Of a DNA stretch of 64,000 nt, positions 24,294 to 37,100 are shown in pieces. Both the position numbers and the translations under genes were made by a program. Source of the stretch: Vitis vinifera. Its lineage: Eukaryota > Streptophyta > Magnoliopsida > Vitales > Vitaceae. Location of the stretch: the NCBI RefSeq assembly GCF_030704535.1, contig NC_081821.1, positions 1,317,001 through 1,381,000 on the forward strand, given 5' to 3'. Positions within the stretch are counted from its first letter, which is position 1. Each line of letters begins with the position of its first letter. The notes under the pieces are model-generated. The model was not told the DNA's origin and did not search any database. It saw only the letters and a list, made by a program, of their open reading frames with translations.

Positions 24294-27200
24294 ATGGCGA
24301 GTCTGCTTCGAGTTTGCAGAAAAGCCCTAACCTCCACGGCCACGGCTCAGCCGCTTCTCTGGAGGGGATACGCAGTCGAATCCGCGGCAGCGATACGAGA
24401 ATCTCCGGATCGAGTGAAATGGGACTACAGAGGACAGAGAAGGATAATTCCGCTGGGGCAGTGGCTCCCGAAGATCGCCGTCGACGCCTATGTGGCTCCC
24501 AACGTCGTTCTCGCCGGCCAGGTCACCGTAGGGGACGGATCGTCCGTTTGGAACGGCTCCGTTCTTCGCGGCGATCTCAACAAGATCACCATTGGGTTTT
24601 GCTGTAATATTCAGGAGAGGTGTGTTATCCACGCTGCTTGGAATTCTCCTACAGGTCAGGATTTTCTTATTGTTTGGATTTTTCTATTTCTGTTTGGTTG
24701 GTGAGAAAACTGAGATAAAAGAGATAAAAGATGTTGGGTTTTTGTTTTGTTTTGTGTTCAACTAATAAGCCAAATAGGCTGTCGTAGGGTTAGTTGAGAT
24801 CAGAAACTATGAATGTTTATAAAAGTTTAGAAGTTTAGTTGTCGTAGCCTACATTTGCGTCACAATTCACAACCAAACAGAGGATTGTGGAAATCGATAT
24901 TTCTAACGATTCCATTGGCGTTCTTTGGTAGCAAATAATGTTCGTCTAAGGAAAATTTGATTTTCCACATGGCTTATTTTAATGCTGTATTAATTGGAAG
25001 AGTGACTGTATATGGTTTTGGAATTGAATTTTTCTTGCCTGCATGAGGGTAAAGTTAGGGTTTAGTGTTAGCAGTTAGGTAGATTCAAAAGCCTGCAACA
25101 TGAATCAGTAGAGGCCAGAAGCTATGCAATCTGAAATATTGTTTAGTTTATTTCGAGCTCAAAAATGCAAAATCAATAATTATGGGGCAACTAAAAATTG
25201 TCTAACCTGTGAAATTTCTCAAATTTGTTCTAAGGAGGTCCAGCCCCGTATTGTTTACTCTGCCTTATAAGGAACTTTTTGTGTCCTAATTCGGCTGAAA
25301 ATTAGAAGGGTCTTGGTGAGGATGGCTTAGGGATATGTTATTGCTATATTGTGAGGTCTATAATTGATGTCTTTTTATGATATTTTTCTTCCTAACTAGT
25401 ACTACAAAACATCTGGGTTAACGATTATTTGAGCCTCATCGTTTCTTATTGGGGATTCTCTGAAGTCAGTGGTCCCTGAATAATGGTGGATGATTATTTA
25501 GAGGCCGGAATATTTGAAATCCCATGCCTGTGAGGTATGGACTATGAGTTTTGCAAAATTTTAAGATGCCACATCATACCTCCTTTATCACAATGGTTTT
25601 AGTAAAGTTATGAGACACCTTGATATAGGACAACCCTATGATGGTTGCCTTCAAATAGGTGGATTAGGGCTTTTATTTTTTTTATTTTTTATTTGGTTTA
25701 AGGAGAGGAACAAGGTATAAAGTTTATTATAGTAAAATAAAATAAAAATATACAGAGAACGAAAATAACAAGAAGAAGGGATGGAAACCTTAGAGTTGCA
25801 TTAAAGCTTTCTAAGAGTCTCACTTAGAAGAAAACCAATGGAGTCTTACCATTGAAAATTGCAAAGTATGCAAGAAAACATGATATTATTAATCATTAAT
25901 CCATTACTTTGGTTTACATCAATCTAATTCGAATTCTCCTTTGACTTAATTAGCTACGTATAATTTGACTCTAATAAATACTAATCTTAATTTGTATTGT
26001 TTTCGTTGCTTTTAGGCGTTTCTAGTGCAAGCCCTTTATTTACCTATAAAAAAAAATACTAATCTTAATTTAATTCCAACTAGTATTAATCTCAATTTAA
26101 TTCCAACTAATACTAATTTTCTTTCTTGATGTATATCTTGGAAATTCATCTTCATCAATTGCCCCAACTTGAAAAAAAAGTCAACCTCAAGTTTTAGTTA
26201 TTTTCCACGGCCAATTGAAATTTCGAGCAATGTCTTCCACCATTTCTTTCTTTTTCAACTCTTTACCATGATAAAATAGGATTTCAAGATCTCTTAAACT
26301 TGTTCAATTTCATGCAAGATAAGTACCAAACTTTGAAAGATTTTCCAATGTTGTGAAATAAGTTGATGGTTGTCGAAATAATTATGTATCATCAACAAGC
26401 TTGTGGCAAGTTGCTTTCCACACTCTTCTTGTAAATTGTCTTGTAGAAGAATCTAAGATTCTTGAATTCCCTATAATCAAAAAGAAATTTCAACAATTCT
26501 TATTATATGATCATAGGATTCTTCATGTTTGTCATGAATCATGATAATATTCTGCCTTGGAAAGTCAAGCATTGGTTCTTCTAAAGCTTTTGCAACTTCG
26601 TTAAGCTCTCTTATAGGTTGTTCTAGGATCAGTTCCATTACCTCTTACATTCTAGATTTATCATTGACAATTTCTTTCTCTTTACTTGCAACTTCAAATT
26701 ACCTCTTAATGGGAATATTTGATGGCTCTTCCGAGTTCAAGGATGTTAATTTTTCCTCTAATTGCTATGATGGAATTTCCTCTATTGGACAAAGGATCTT
26801 CTTATGCCCATTGCACATAAGTGTGTGACTGTTCTCATATCCATCATGTTGGACCCTTTCATAAAAAATTCATGGTTTTCCAAGCACAACATGAACAACT
26901 TTCATTCGCAAAACATCACACCATATTGATAACTCAAAATTGTTACTAAAATTAAATGTTACTAGACAATGAGAATTCACCAAAATAGATATGTTATCTA
27001 CCCATGCTATTTGATAGGGATTTGGATGCTCTCCCGTCTTTAGGTTAAGCTTCTCAACAAGTTCCTCTAAAGCTAAGTTGGAACTACTACCTCCATAAAA
27101 AATCATAATACATAGTCTCCTTTGGCAGGTAACACGAGTTTAGAAGATGCTAGTACATCGTCAATCCTTCTCATCATTTAGCCTTGGTATGTTCATTAAT

Positions 27201-30183
27201 AGTTGCATAAAAAAGTTGTAACCTTAAGTCACTCTTTTGGCGTGTCTATTTAATTTATCTTTCTCTTTATCTATAAAAAAATGTTGCTTTGCTCCTCAAT
27301 TGCATATGTCTTCAAGCCAAAAACTTTTGCTCTTATACCAAAATTGATGTAGAGCGACACTAGGATGGTTGCCTATAATTAAATAGGTGAATTAGGATTT
27401 TTATTTTTTTAGGGTTTAAGGAGAGGAATAAGGTATAAAGTTTATGGTAGCAAAATAAAATTAAAAAATATAGGGAAAAAAGATAGGGAGAATAAGGGAT
27501 AGGAACCTTGGAGTTGTACTAAGGCCTTTTAGGAGCTCACCTAGAAGAAAATCAGTGGAGTTTCACCATCGAACATGGTAAAGTATGCGATAAAACATGA
27601 TATTATTAATTTTCAATCCATTGCTTTGGTTTACATCAATTGGCTCTATTTATAGGCTTCTCTAAGAAATCCAAAGTCTACTAAGATTCTAATAACCTAT
27701 TATGACTCTAATTTTAATTCTCCTATAACGAAACTAGCTACTCATAATTTGACTCTAATAAATACTAATCTTAATTTAGTTCTAACTAGTACTAATCTCA
27801 ATTTAATTCCAACTGATATTAATTCTCTTTTTTGATGTATATCTTGGAGATTTATCATCATCACACCCCATCATCCTAGAATATATAGATGGATTTTAAA
27901 GTTTAGGAGCTTTGTTAGGGGGATTTGTGGCACTTGCATGTTCCAATGGCCCAAAAGCTATGGTCCATGATTTTAATGTTATTCCAGGTACCATTGTTTT
28001 CGTGGAGAAGATGCAAGAGGTCTTTGCTAGCTGCATGGAACATTGATCAAAAAAGGCAAAAGGAAGGTGTGGAAAGTGGTGTTTGTTTTTTGACTGAATA
28101 AAAAAGGTCAAAATATTTGGTTTTTTCTATTTAGCTAAAAGTAACCTGTTGATATCAATCAATATAACTAAACATAACAAGTTCACTTTAATTATGTTGG
28201 TTAATATCAATAGATTACTTTTAGTTGAAAATAAAAAAGTTAAATATTTTGGTTTTTTCTATTCAGCCAAAAAACAAACAGCACCGAAGTTAGCCTTTCT
28301 TTGTGTATCCTAGGGTATTTGGAAGGACCATAGTGAAAGATATTTTAAGGGACTGAAGTTACTGGAGTGGAAGCTGAAAGAAATAGTTTGATATCTTTCT
28401 TTTGTTGAACACTGGAGTGTAACTCATCTGGGAAAAGGTCTTTTTTTCAATAGAATTTATCAATGGTTTAGGCTGCCTTGACTGAGGCTCTAGCACTTCT
28501 CCTTTTTATCTTTGGTTGCTTGCGTGCCTGCATACCTTGGATGTACCTGGATTGTACACCTTTTTGGCATTTTTAAAAAATAGATATAAAGGTCTTGTTG
28601 TGAGGAAGGCAGGGGCTAAAAGCATTGCAATCACCATTCAGCCATTATTGCTGTGGTGCCTCAGGCTGGAAAGTGAGATGGTAATTGACCACATGGGCTC
28701 TGGGGCGAGCACACCAGGCTTAGAATAAGCTAATGTATGGCTTATTAAGGAGTTGATGCAAGCAAACTGCCATTAGGTTTCTTGGTGAATGGGTACGGAA
28801 ATTTACACTCTGATGTAAAACCTTTGTTGATTGCATTTTTTCATCTTGTACTGATCATTTTTCTGAATTTCATTTTTGTTTTGTTTTGCTTTTTTTTCCT
28901 TAAGAAACCAAGAGTTGACACGTATAATATAGCTAGCTTCCCAGTTTGGAGTTGGTTATGCCCATCACAGGCATAAACTCTCTGGTTTGTTTGGGGATCT
29001 CACTATTCTATCTTTCAGTTATTAGCTTCCTTCAAATTTCTATGTTATAGTAGGTTACCTAATCTAACCTGAGCAGGGTTTGGTGGGGAAGTCCAGTGAA
29101 ACTTGTGGCTTGCAACTTCTAAGAAGGCTTTGGCAAGATTCTTCTTTAGTAGGGTGTCTGGTGTTGCTCTTTTATACAACATTAGCACCTCCTGCTGCTT
29201 CTGCCATGATGATTTATATACTCACTTATGTTAGTAATGACAAAGGATTCTACTTTTGAGGATTGCTTTCCCTGATATCCTCCCAGTATTTTGTTATCTG
29301 GTAGTTTTTGAATCAGCTCTTCAGATGTTTGAAAATTAAGTGGGTTACCTTATATTAGTTTTGAAGTTTGCTTTCCTCTGCATCCTCCCAATATTTTGTT
29401 ATTTTGTGAGAGCTGGTAGTTTTTGAATCAGCTCTTTGTAAATTTGACAACAAAGTTGATTACCATACAACCTGATCTTTCCTAGATCTGCTATGGTACC
29501 ATATTTCTTCTTGCATTGTCATATGATGCTTGTCTTTGTTCTCTAGATGCACAGGTCCATACTTTGAATGTGAATTGTTATGTGATGTTGTTGGAGATAT
29601 TCATAAATCTCTTTCATGTGCAGATAATTGATGAGAATTATTGTGTCAAGCAAACTATAACTAAGATAGTAATACATATATCACAATTTTTTCATTTTGA
29701 ACATAAAAATAAATCATGAACAAACCCACAAGCAAATCCTGTATGATATTATCTGATCTTTACTGAGGACTTTTCAGTTGATACTCAATTTCTTTCCATA
29801 CATCAGGATTACCAGCACACACATTCATCGAGAGGTATGTGACAGTTGGTGCATCCAGTCTGTTGCGGTCTTGCACGATCGAACCTGAGTGCATTGTTGG
29901 GCAACACTCCATCCTTATGGAAGGTTCTTTGATGGAGACCCACTCTATCCTTGAAGCTGGATCTGTTCTTCCCCCAGGAAGAAGAATACCAACGGGTGAA
30001 CTATGGGCTGGGAACCCAGCAAGGTTTGTCCGAACTCTGACCCATGAAGAGACCCTAGAGATCCCTAAACTTGCTGTCGCTATCAATGACCTGAGCACAA
30101 GCCATTTCTCAGAGTTCCTCCCTTACTCAACAGCATACCTGGAGGTCGAGAAGCTGAAGAAGTCCTTTGGGATTTCAATTTGA
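24294..30183 (+). CDS. GAMMACAL: gamma-carbonic-anhydrase-like subunit of mitochondrial complex I
   Basis: Two coding exons, 24294-24654 and 29807-30183, joined in phase 1 to give 245 residues. The first ~25 residues (MASLLRVCRKALTSTATAQP...) are Arg/Ser/Ala-rich with no acidic residue: a mitochondrial presequence. From about residue 55 the sequence has hexapeptide repeats of a left-handed beta-helix (VAPNVVLAGQVTVGDGSSVW, NGSVLRGDLNKITIG). Of the zinc-ligand histidines of true gamma-carbonic anhydrases only the VIH one remains. The GHSAVLH-type segment reads GASSLLR, so catalysis is not expected. This is the mark of gamma-CAL1/2, which join gamma-CAs in the matrix-facing domain of plant complex I. 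The 5,152-base intron contains a gypsy remnant and a MITE. Confidence 0.93.
25621..26157 (-). repeat. LTR (3' LTR in element orientation)
   Basis: Aligns with 27345-27863 over most of its length, e.g. GAGAGGAACAAGGTATAAAG against GAGAGGAATAAGGTATAAAG. It lacks the ~75-base block with the TATA-like box and carries a different ~75-base insertion near 26000-26075. The divergence shows an old insertion. Confidence 0.75.
27345..27863 (-). repeat. LTR (5' LTR in element orientation)
   Basis: Ends in TG...CA on both strands. It contains GCCTATAAATAG on the minus strand at 27645-27656. The primer-binding site lies directly beyond its 27345 end. Confidence 0.75.
28079..28284. mobile_element. 206-bp MITE in the gamma-CAL intron
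   Basis: The left end GTGTTTGTTTTTTGACTGAA and the reversed right end GTGCTGTTTGTTTTTTGGCT pair over about 40 bases, continuing to CAAAATATTT in both arms. An inner inverted pair (TTAGCTAAAAGTAA / TTACTTTTAGTTGA) extends the fold. No coding capacity. A hAT-like origin is possible but no clear target duplication was found. Confidence 0.7.
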
Positions 30184-32499
30184 TGATCTTTGATACCATG
30201 CTCTGTATCTTTTAGTTTGTTTTTGTTCTCCTTAAAGGGAAATAATCAAAGTCTCCAAAGACTAGTAAAAAGCTTTGGTGGTCCTTGTCTTTTTATTTGA
30301 TTTTGAAGCCCAGCAGAAGAACTGGATTATACTGGTGTCTAGCGAGACTCAAGAAATTTGCAGAGTGATTTGTATTGAAGCTCTATTGAGGCTCTGAATG
30401 CTGATAATGTTAATTTTTTAAGTAACTTGAGTTACTAATTAGGCATGTAAATGGGCTAGGCCTGGACCCTTTTGGCTTGGGCTGACGATGCCCTTACCTT
30501 GGCCCAAAATTTTGGGATCAACCCATTCGGGCTGGCTTCGGGTCGGTGAACATCTTTAGAAAAATAAGCTCAAATAAAGTTGGATTTGATAATTTCAATA
30601 AACCATCATATTCAATTAGCTTTATCTTGGAGTTAAATTTGAATTGACCGGTAATCAAATAAAAAATAAATAAAAAAAGGTAATTCCATAACATAGTAGT
30701 AGTGAAACCTAGTGGACAAATGATCAAATTGTCTAGTCTCAAGCGGGTGTCAAATCTAATTCCATTTAGGGCTTTATATAAAACAAGCACTAGAGAACGG
30801 AGAAAATAAGACAAAAATATTAGGTATATGGTAGGCAAATAATACTGGCTAGCGAATCTATGGCTTCTTTGTGTCTTTAGTGGAGGAGAGATCCACCAAC
30901 CACTCATACGAAGCTTCCCCATCATTAACAATTCTAAACATCAATTATTCATTATTTCTCCTCGTAAATACTCCTTATTTTCTCTTCTCATTAGTCTTTC
31001 TACTTTCTAGACACCTTCCAAAAATTCGTCAAGAAAATGTTACACCCCCATGACACCCTCGTTAAAAAGCTTATATTATAACATAAAATATCACTTACTT
31101 TAATAAAAATGAAACTTCTAGAGTTATGAAATGTTACATTGGTAACTTGAATATCCTTTCCTTTTGGCCATAAATCCTATGAATCTTGCCTAAAATGATC
31201 CCATCCGCTAATTATTTGGCCCAAAAAGTGAAGGGTACTTAATGATTGGAATACCCAATTATTTTAATGAAGTGGGCAAGCCAAAACTTCCAACATTTTG
31301 ATAAATGATGACCTAAAACGAATCTTCTAGGGTGGTTTCAAGGGGTAAGTAGGGCCTATTAGGATATTACTGATGATACGTATAATTTTAATGGCACATA
31401 ATCCCACCAAGGTCAGACCAAATAAAAAAATATATATATCCAATTGGGCTGGCCACCATAACATTATGTGTTGTGGAGCATATCGTGTTCCACTTCATTG
31501 CAAATTTGCAAAGTTGGAACACCTAATTAAACTTGGACTCATCATAAATTGGAATATAAGTCCACTATGACATCAATATTTAAAGAAGGAAAAAGTACAT
31601 ACATAAACCTATTTATAATATTTTTTATTTATTTATTTTAATTTTAAGTTAAAGTCAAAATCATAATTTAAAAAAAATTATATTATACCCATAAATGTTT
31701 TATTACATATGAATCCATTTATTACGTAAATTAAAAAACGACTTTTATAAAACTCATTTTTTTTTCTGTCGTAATCCACCTAAAACTTTTTTTATGAAAG
31801 TTGCTTCAACAAATAGAAAAATGTTGCTACATTTTAAAATTTGATTTTATCTTCTATTTTTTAAAGTTTGAAAAGTTCTTATTACCTATTTATAAAAATA
31901 AAAAAAATCCAAACACTATTAAAAATTATGTTTTATCTTCTTATACCACTTTTTAACTTTCAACTCTCAAATTTATCTATTTGCCACCGGTTAACTATTA
32001 TTTTACCCATGAGGTTATAAGATAACAATGATGATGTTATTATAGTAGAACTGGTCTAATTAAACAAATGGGTTTACTATTAGAAGCACTAATTATTAAA
32101 AAATATAAAAAATAATTTTTTTTATTTTTTATTTTAAAAAGACTCTGATAAGAAAAGGTACCTCCTAGTAATTAAACAGGGTGCCAATGTCATCAACCAC
32201 TACAGCATGGGCTGTGTGGAAGACCTAATGGAAAATTATCTCTCTTCTAAATGAAACAAAGATTTGGACATCTCAACCATTCTTTTCTCTTGCTGATCTC
32301 CTCCATTTTTTTTCCAAAATCTTTCCTCTTATATACTCACCACCAATCTGGCAATATCCCACTACTCCCTAATATGATTTTCCTTCTCTTTCTCTCCTTC
32401 CAAACACTAGTCATTATCACCATCACATCTCTACAAGCTATGTGAAGATATGTATTGATATTGCTCTCTTTTTATCAGTACTCATGGTCAGGTTTGGTA
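30184..32499. other. gamma-CAL 3' UTR and intergenic region
   Basis: The 3' UTR probably reaches about 30400. GGGCY-rich DNA at 30445-30545 resembles the gamma-CAL promoter style but no gene starts there. The rest is AT-rich. TATATA at about 32333-32338 in a CT-rich stretch could belong to the MIR171 promoter. Confidence 0.45.
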
Positions 32500-32625
32500 G
32501 AAATGGTGAGTATGAAGAAGGTGGGGATGTTGGAATGGCTCAATCAAATCAAATCTCCCAAGGGTTTTGGGTCCTTTAATCTGATTGAGCCGTGCCAATA
32601 TCATCATGTTCACTTCTCCTACACA
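32500..32625 (+). ncRNA. MIR171: MIR171 precursor hairpin
   Basis: The 21 bases at 32582-32602 (TGATTGAGCCGTGCCAATAT plus C) are the mature miR171 of the c/d type known from grape and other plants. The opposite arm at 32526-32546 (GATGTTGGAATGGCTCAATC plus A) pairs with it along its whole length apart from G:U pairs and a two-base mismatch. The loop is about 35 bases (32547-32581), containing CTCCCAAGGGTTTTGGG, which adds to the stem. The star strand would be about 32528-32548. Conserved targets of this family are HAM/SCL6-type GRAS transcription factors. The open frames crossing the hairpin on both strands are fortuitous. Confidence 0.92.
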
Positions 32626-34106
32626 ATTGTCACACTTACAACACCCCTTTATTTTTTCTGCTACTGGGTTCATTTTCTTTCTTTGGAAAGGTAAAAGTAG
32701 AACTCCCACTTGAGTTTTTCATTCATTTTCTTTTGAAGAAGTGCTTGGAATGAAACTCTAGCCAGTGGTGCAATTCAGTTTTTTTGTTCTTTTCTATATA
32801 TTTGTTCAATTGGTATTTGTATGATTCATTGGGAGTGCAAGCACTGCCTGCAGATTTTCCATTTAAGAGGTCTCCTGGAATTTGTTTTCCCCAGAAAGTC
32901 ATTTTGATCTTTCTTGATTTTTTCTTGTAATGTATCACATCTGTTGTTGAGGGTTTGCAACAATGTGACTGCTTAAACCTGCCCTAAAATCAACTTTGAT
33001 GTAGACATAATAAAAGGTTTTTATTTCATTACACGATACCAATTGATATCCAGATAAGATAGTCAAAACCCGATTCAAGAAATGGCATCAAGGTGTTGCC
33101 AGAGGAGTTACTGGGCTAAATGATGATTGAAAATAGGTCAAAATGGGTGTGATATCGAAAGTCATAAAAGGTTCGATTTTTCTTATGTCTCTCCTATATC
33201 TTCAAATTATAGCAATTAAATACACTTTTGTACTTCACTAGAATGGTTAAAAATTCTCATATTAGCACACCCATGCTTTGGTTGCAGTTTCAATGTGGGA
33301 TATATATATATAGGTTTCTTTAAACTTGCCAAACAACTGTAGTTTAATTATCTTTGATGAATAGTTTTTGGTATCATCCAAGAAAGTTATACAGGTCTAA
33401 TTTGATTCTTTCCAATCAATCCTCAAGCTTTTCTAGTGTATTGGTTGAGCTTTGTGATATTTGGTCTTGAACAGGTTGTCTCTCAAAAGGGTTACCTTCC
33501 ATTAGAGTAAGAATCATCTCAAAAAGGGCTTACCAATGTGAGTTTTCGGAGTAATCTTCAAGGTTAGGGTTAGGATTTATAAACCATACCTGAGGGTCTC
33601 CTCAAGAGGATGTTCAAGCTGCCTCCCCCGCCTCTATGAACTTTATCGAGTACTTGCGAGTAACTAGAACATGGTGGTGGTGGTTGGTTGTTTCTTTTTG
33701 CATTTTAGATTTTTTTTTTTCTAAAAAAAAAAAAACGAGGACTAATTTGAACCTAAAGTCAATATCATGTTGGAGTAAAGGGCCAATTCAATCTAAAATT
33801 CTCCCAGGAAAAGGTTACCAAGTAGGAAGAATTCGGCACATTGATTTGAGGTTGGTAACACTAATTTTATACTGAGAAGAAAATGGACTCATACGTGTAA
33901 TATATTGGCATAATCACATAGCAAGGCATCCATCCAAGGGTAGCAAATCTTGAGTCATATGGCTCTATTCTATACCCTACAACACCTAAATATCAATAAG
34001 ATTAAAATTCAGGATATTCATTGCTAGAATTAAGTGACACGTAATTTCAACTCCATATCATGTTCCAGAAATGTTGAAGAAAAATGTATAGAGCAATGAG
34101 CAAAAT
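32626..34106. other. intergenic region, MIR171 to F-box/FIST gene
   Basis: The first part may be the rest of the primary MIR171 transcript. 33870-34106 probably includes the 3' UTR of the F-box gene (minus strand). No other gene supported. Confidence 0.45.
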
Positions 34107-37100
34107 CTAACTCTCCAGAGACGATGGAGTATGGGATATCACCAGGTAAACAGTGCTGTAATAGTGTAGATAGCTGCGGGGGGAGCTTTCTTCCTGACCA
34201 CCTTGATGATCTGCAGAGCTCAAATGGACACGCCCAATTTCCCCGCCGCACATTATCCCTGCTAAGGGAAACCCAGGAAAGTTCTCCAAGAAGGGGGAGC
34301 TATCAACATTTGCTTGTCCGAAGAATGAGTCACCGCGGCCATAGCAGGAGAAGATGATACCTCCACACACTTCTGTCTTGTCGCCACCATCAGCAACACC
34401 CCTAAAATGATAGCTGTTTTTGTGGGTCCAGGCTTGCTTTAGATTTCTGAACTCTTCAGAGACATGGCGACAAGAAGACAAAGCAGTATCAGAATCGGAA
34501 CGGTAGAAACGAAAGGGATCACCAGTTTTGATGCCAACGCCGTCAACAAAGAGGTACTCTTCATCTCCTCTATGCCACAAAGAAACAAAAATCATTTTCA
34601 GAGACATCATACCAAATGTTAAATCTATGATCATTCTTTCTATTAACCCTTTTTTGCCCTCAAATAAGGAATGGAATCCTTTAAGTTAAGACAGTGAATG
34701 TACACTTTACAAGGCATTAGAGGAAAACCATCTCTGGATGCTAATTTATAATATTAGGATAGGACGGGTTTTTATTTATAATTGTAGTGTTCTCCCATCA
34801 TCTTATCTATCATCATCCAGCAGAACTAACGCAATTGTTCTATGACGATTCAAGTATTATCTTTTAGCCTTTTAGGTGACATACCCAGTGGCCAAGGTTT
34901 GTAGGGGGTTAAAGCACAGCAACCAACAATAAGTCGTTCGCTTTCTACAGTAACCTACTTGGGTTTAGGAATTCAGCACCCCTATCAACACTAAATTTTT
35001 CAATACCTACTCAGGTTCAGGAATTCCATCCGCTATCCTCCCCAATTTTGTTGTCTCTGCACATGAAAACTAAGAATAACTACAGTAATAACAGCAACAA
35101 ACATATGTTGCCTTGAAATGTTCAAAAAAGGTGCACTCCTATGACATTGACAAATAAATCAAAACGTGCGTTTGAAAGTGTCACAAAGTCCTAGTTGATG
35201 TGTTTCTTTTTGTAAAGAATATTGTATATAATATTTGATATATTCAAATGTCATTGTAATATTAAATTTTTAAATTCCTTATAGAATAAGGAAAGTTCTT
35301 AGGAGTAATTCTATAACTATTCTAGGTCATAAGTGGAAAATATTATGAGATGGAGATACTATACATGGTGGATAGAGAAGTGAGAAAAAATGATAGCCGG
35401 TGGAAAAGGGAGGTATTCTCTACAGTATAATTGAATGGTCTCTCTCATCCATGAATGTAGGCATGGCTAGTCGAACCACATTAAAATCCTGTTTAACTTT
35501 GTAAGAAATCGTCCAGGTAGAAATGAAGTGATTACTCCCTACATTAAGATCGGTGCTTTGAGTTCAACAGATCTTTTCTCACTAGGGGGAAAAAAGAAGC
35601 AACCATAGGAGGGTGCAAGTCAGGGTGCAACCCAAGTACATGTCAAAGATACAGGAGATATTCAGAGAGAAAGGAAGAAAGACAATTCAACAGAGACTTA
35701 TTCCCATTCTATGTCAGGGTCTGCAAAAGCTTGAGTGATTAAAATTGTGAAGTTCCAGAGCAAGGGCCACACCTGTTTAAGCTGGGCGTACAGACACATG
35801 AACCTATTCATCTTTTACTGACAACCTTTCTATCCATCCTATCTAAACTACACAAGTTCCATGCACAGGTAACTGCCATAAATTGTGAATAACAAACCAT
35901 GCAGCAAAAAAATTTCCTACAATTTCATTATGTCTAAGCAGCAAAAATTCCCAAAATTCTCTCTCCATTTAATCCACAACCCAAGTAATGGTAAATATAA
36001 AACCAATTTGGCTGTCAAATTGATAATTTATACCTGTGATCCCATGTCTACCCTGGCTTAGTACAATTACACTCCTGTATCTTCTATCATCATTTACTTT
36101 TCAGTTCTATTATCCCCCTATTTTCTGTCATCATAAAAAGCCTTTTAATTCTAACAAATCTCTCCTAGATTTTAACTTTCTATTTACCTGTAATCTCATC
36201 AATAAAAAATTATAGCACCAACAAAGCAATGAGTTATGCTAATATTCATTGTTATAGTTCCTTTTCACTTTTTCAGTTCTTACATGTGTGTGTATTGATC
36301 AGATTATTGTTTTCTTCATTTATCGTCTATGCTATAATAGGATGCCTTTCTAGTTTTCACAGGTCAATGCAACAATGTGAGTGGAAAATAAAATAACCAA
36401 GACCAACAAAATATGACAAGGAATTTTCATAACTTACCCTAAAACGTCATGGAATTCCAAGGTTGTTACCCACCTCACCTTCTCAGACCCAATGGAACAC
36501 TTTCTTCTTTTCGTAACCCCAATGTACAAGTCATGAGAAGCATTCTCATTTTCCATCTGCCATATAATATCTTTTGCTTTAGGAAGAGAAAGAAATTTAG
36601 AAACTAAAAAACAATAAAAAATAAAATTCCACTAATATTAATAGAGGGTTTCACAGGTGTAGTATATGTCATCTTGTGAATAACAAAGACACTCTAGTTG
36701 CAGATATGCAAATAAAATAGTCCAAAAAAACTAATTACTGCATCTTTATTAAAAAACACAATTTTCAAGTTAGTTTCAGCTTCCTTTTGCAATTTTTTGT
36801 AATGATATACCACTATGATCATTTGTAAAAGGTTTGAGGTGAGCAAAAGCCTCAGCAGTAGTTGACCGCCTTTCCACATAACAGGAGGTGACTGCTGAAA
36901 GTTTTCAAGTTGAGATATTTCAACTTTCTTTTGCATTTCTTTCTTCTGTCATTATGATTATGATTATCGTTAACGAGTTTGAGAAAATCAAAAACTTGAA
37001 CAGTAGGTTGCTGCCTTCCCAAATAAATACTTCTGGAATAATCTATTTTGAAAGCACTGCCACATTAGAGAGTTTAAATAACGATACTGCCTAATTCTGA

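Larger units (their letters stand above)
25621..27863 (-). mobile_element. deleted Ty3/gypsy retrotransposon in the gamma-CAL intron
   Basis: Two direct repeats, 25621-26157 and 27345-27863, begin TGAT and end ATCA. They flank only 1.19 kb of internal DNA. Read on the minus strand, the element has a primer-binding site right after the 27.3 kb repeat (TGGTATAAGAGC, near the initiator tRNA-Met type TGGTATCAGAGC) and a purine-rich AGTTGGGGCAAT before the 26.15 kb repeat. Flanks CACCT and CACCC look like a diverged 5-base target duplication. Internally only a retropepsin-like part of the polyprotein is seen (27106 to about 26780), interrupted by a stop near 26867-26869. No reverse transcriptase or integrase is present. 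A minus-strand TATA-like GCCTATAAATAG (27645-27656) survives in one LTR only. Orientation is opposite to the host gene. Confidence 0.8.

Noticed and set aside
27105-27130. Minus strand reads CTGCCAAAGGAGACT, like the first 12 bases of miR399.
   Set aside because: The match breaks after 12 bases, it lies inside the gypsy remnant, and no hairpin arm is seen.
32251-32709. Open frames on both strands over the MIR171 locus.
   Set aside because: They run through the hairpin and its loop, have no protein character and are explained by the primary miRNA transcript.
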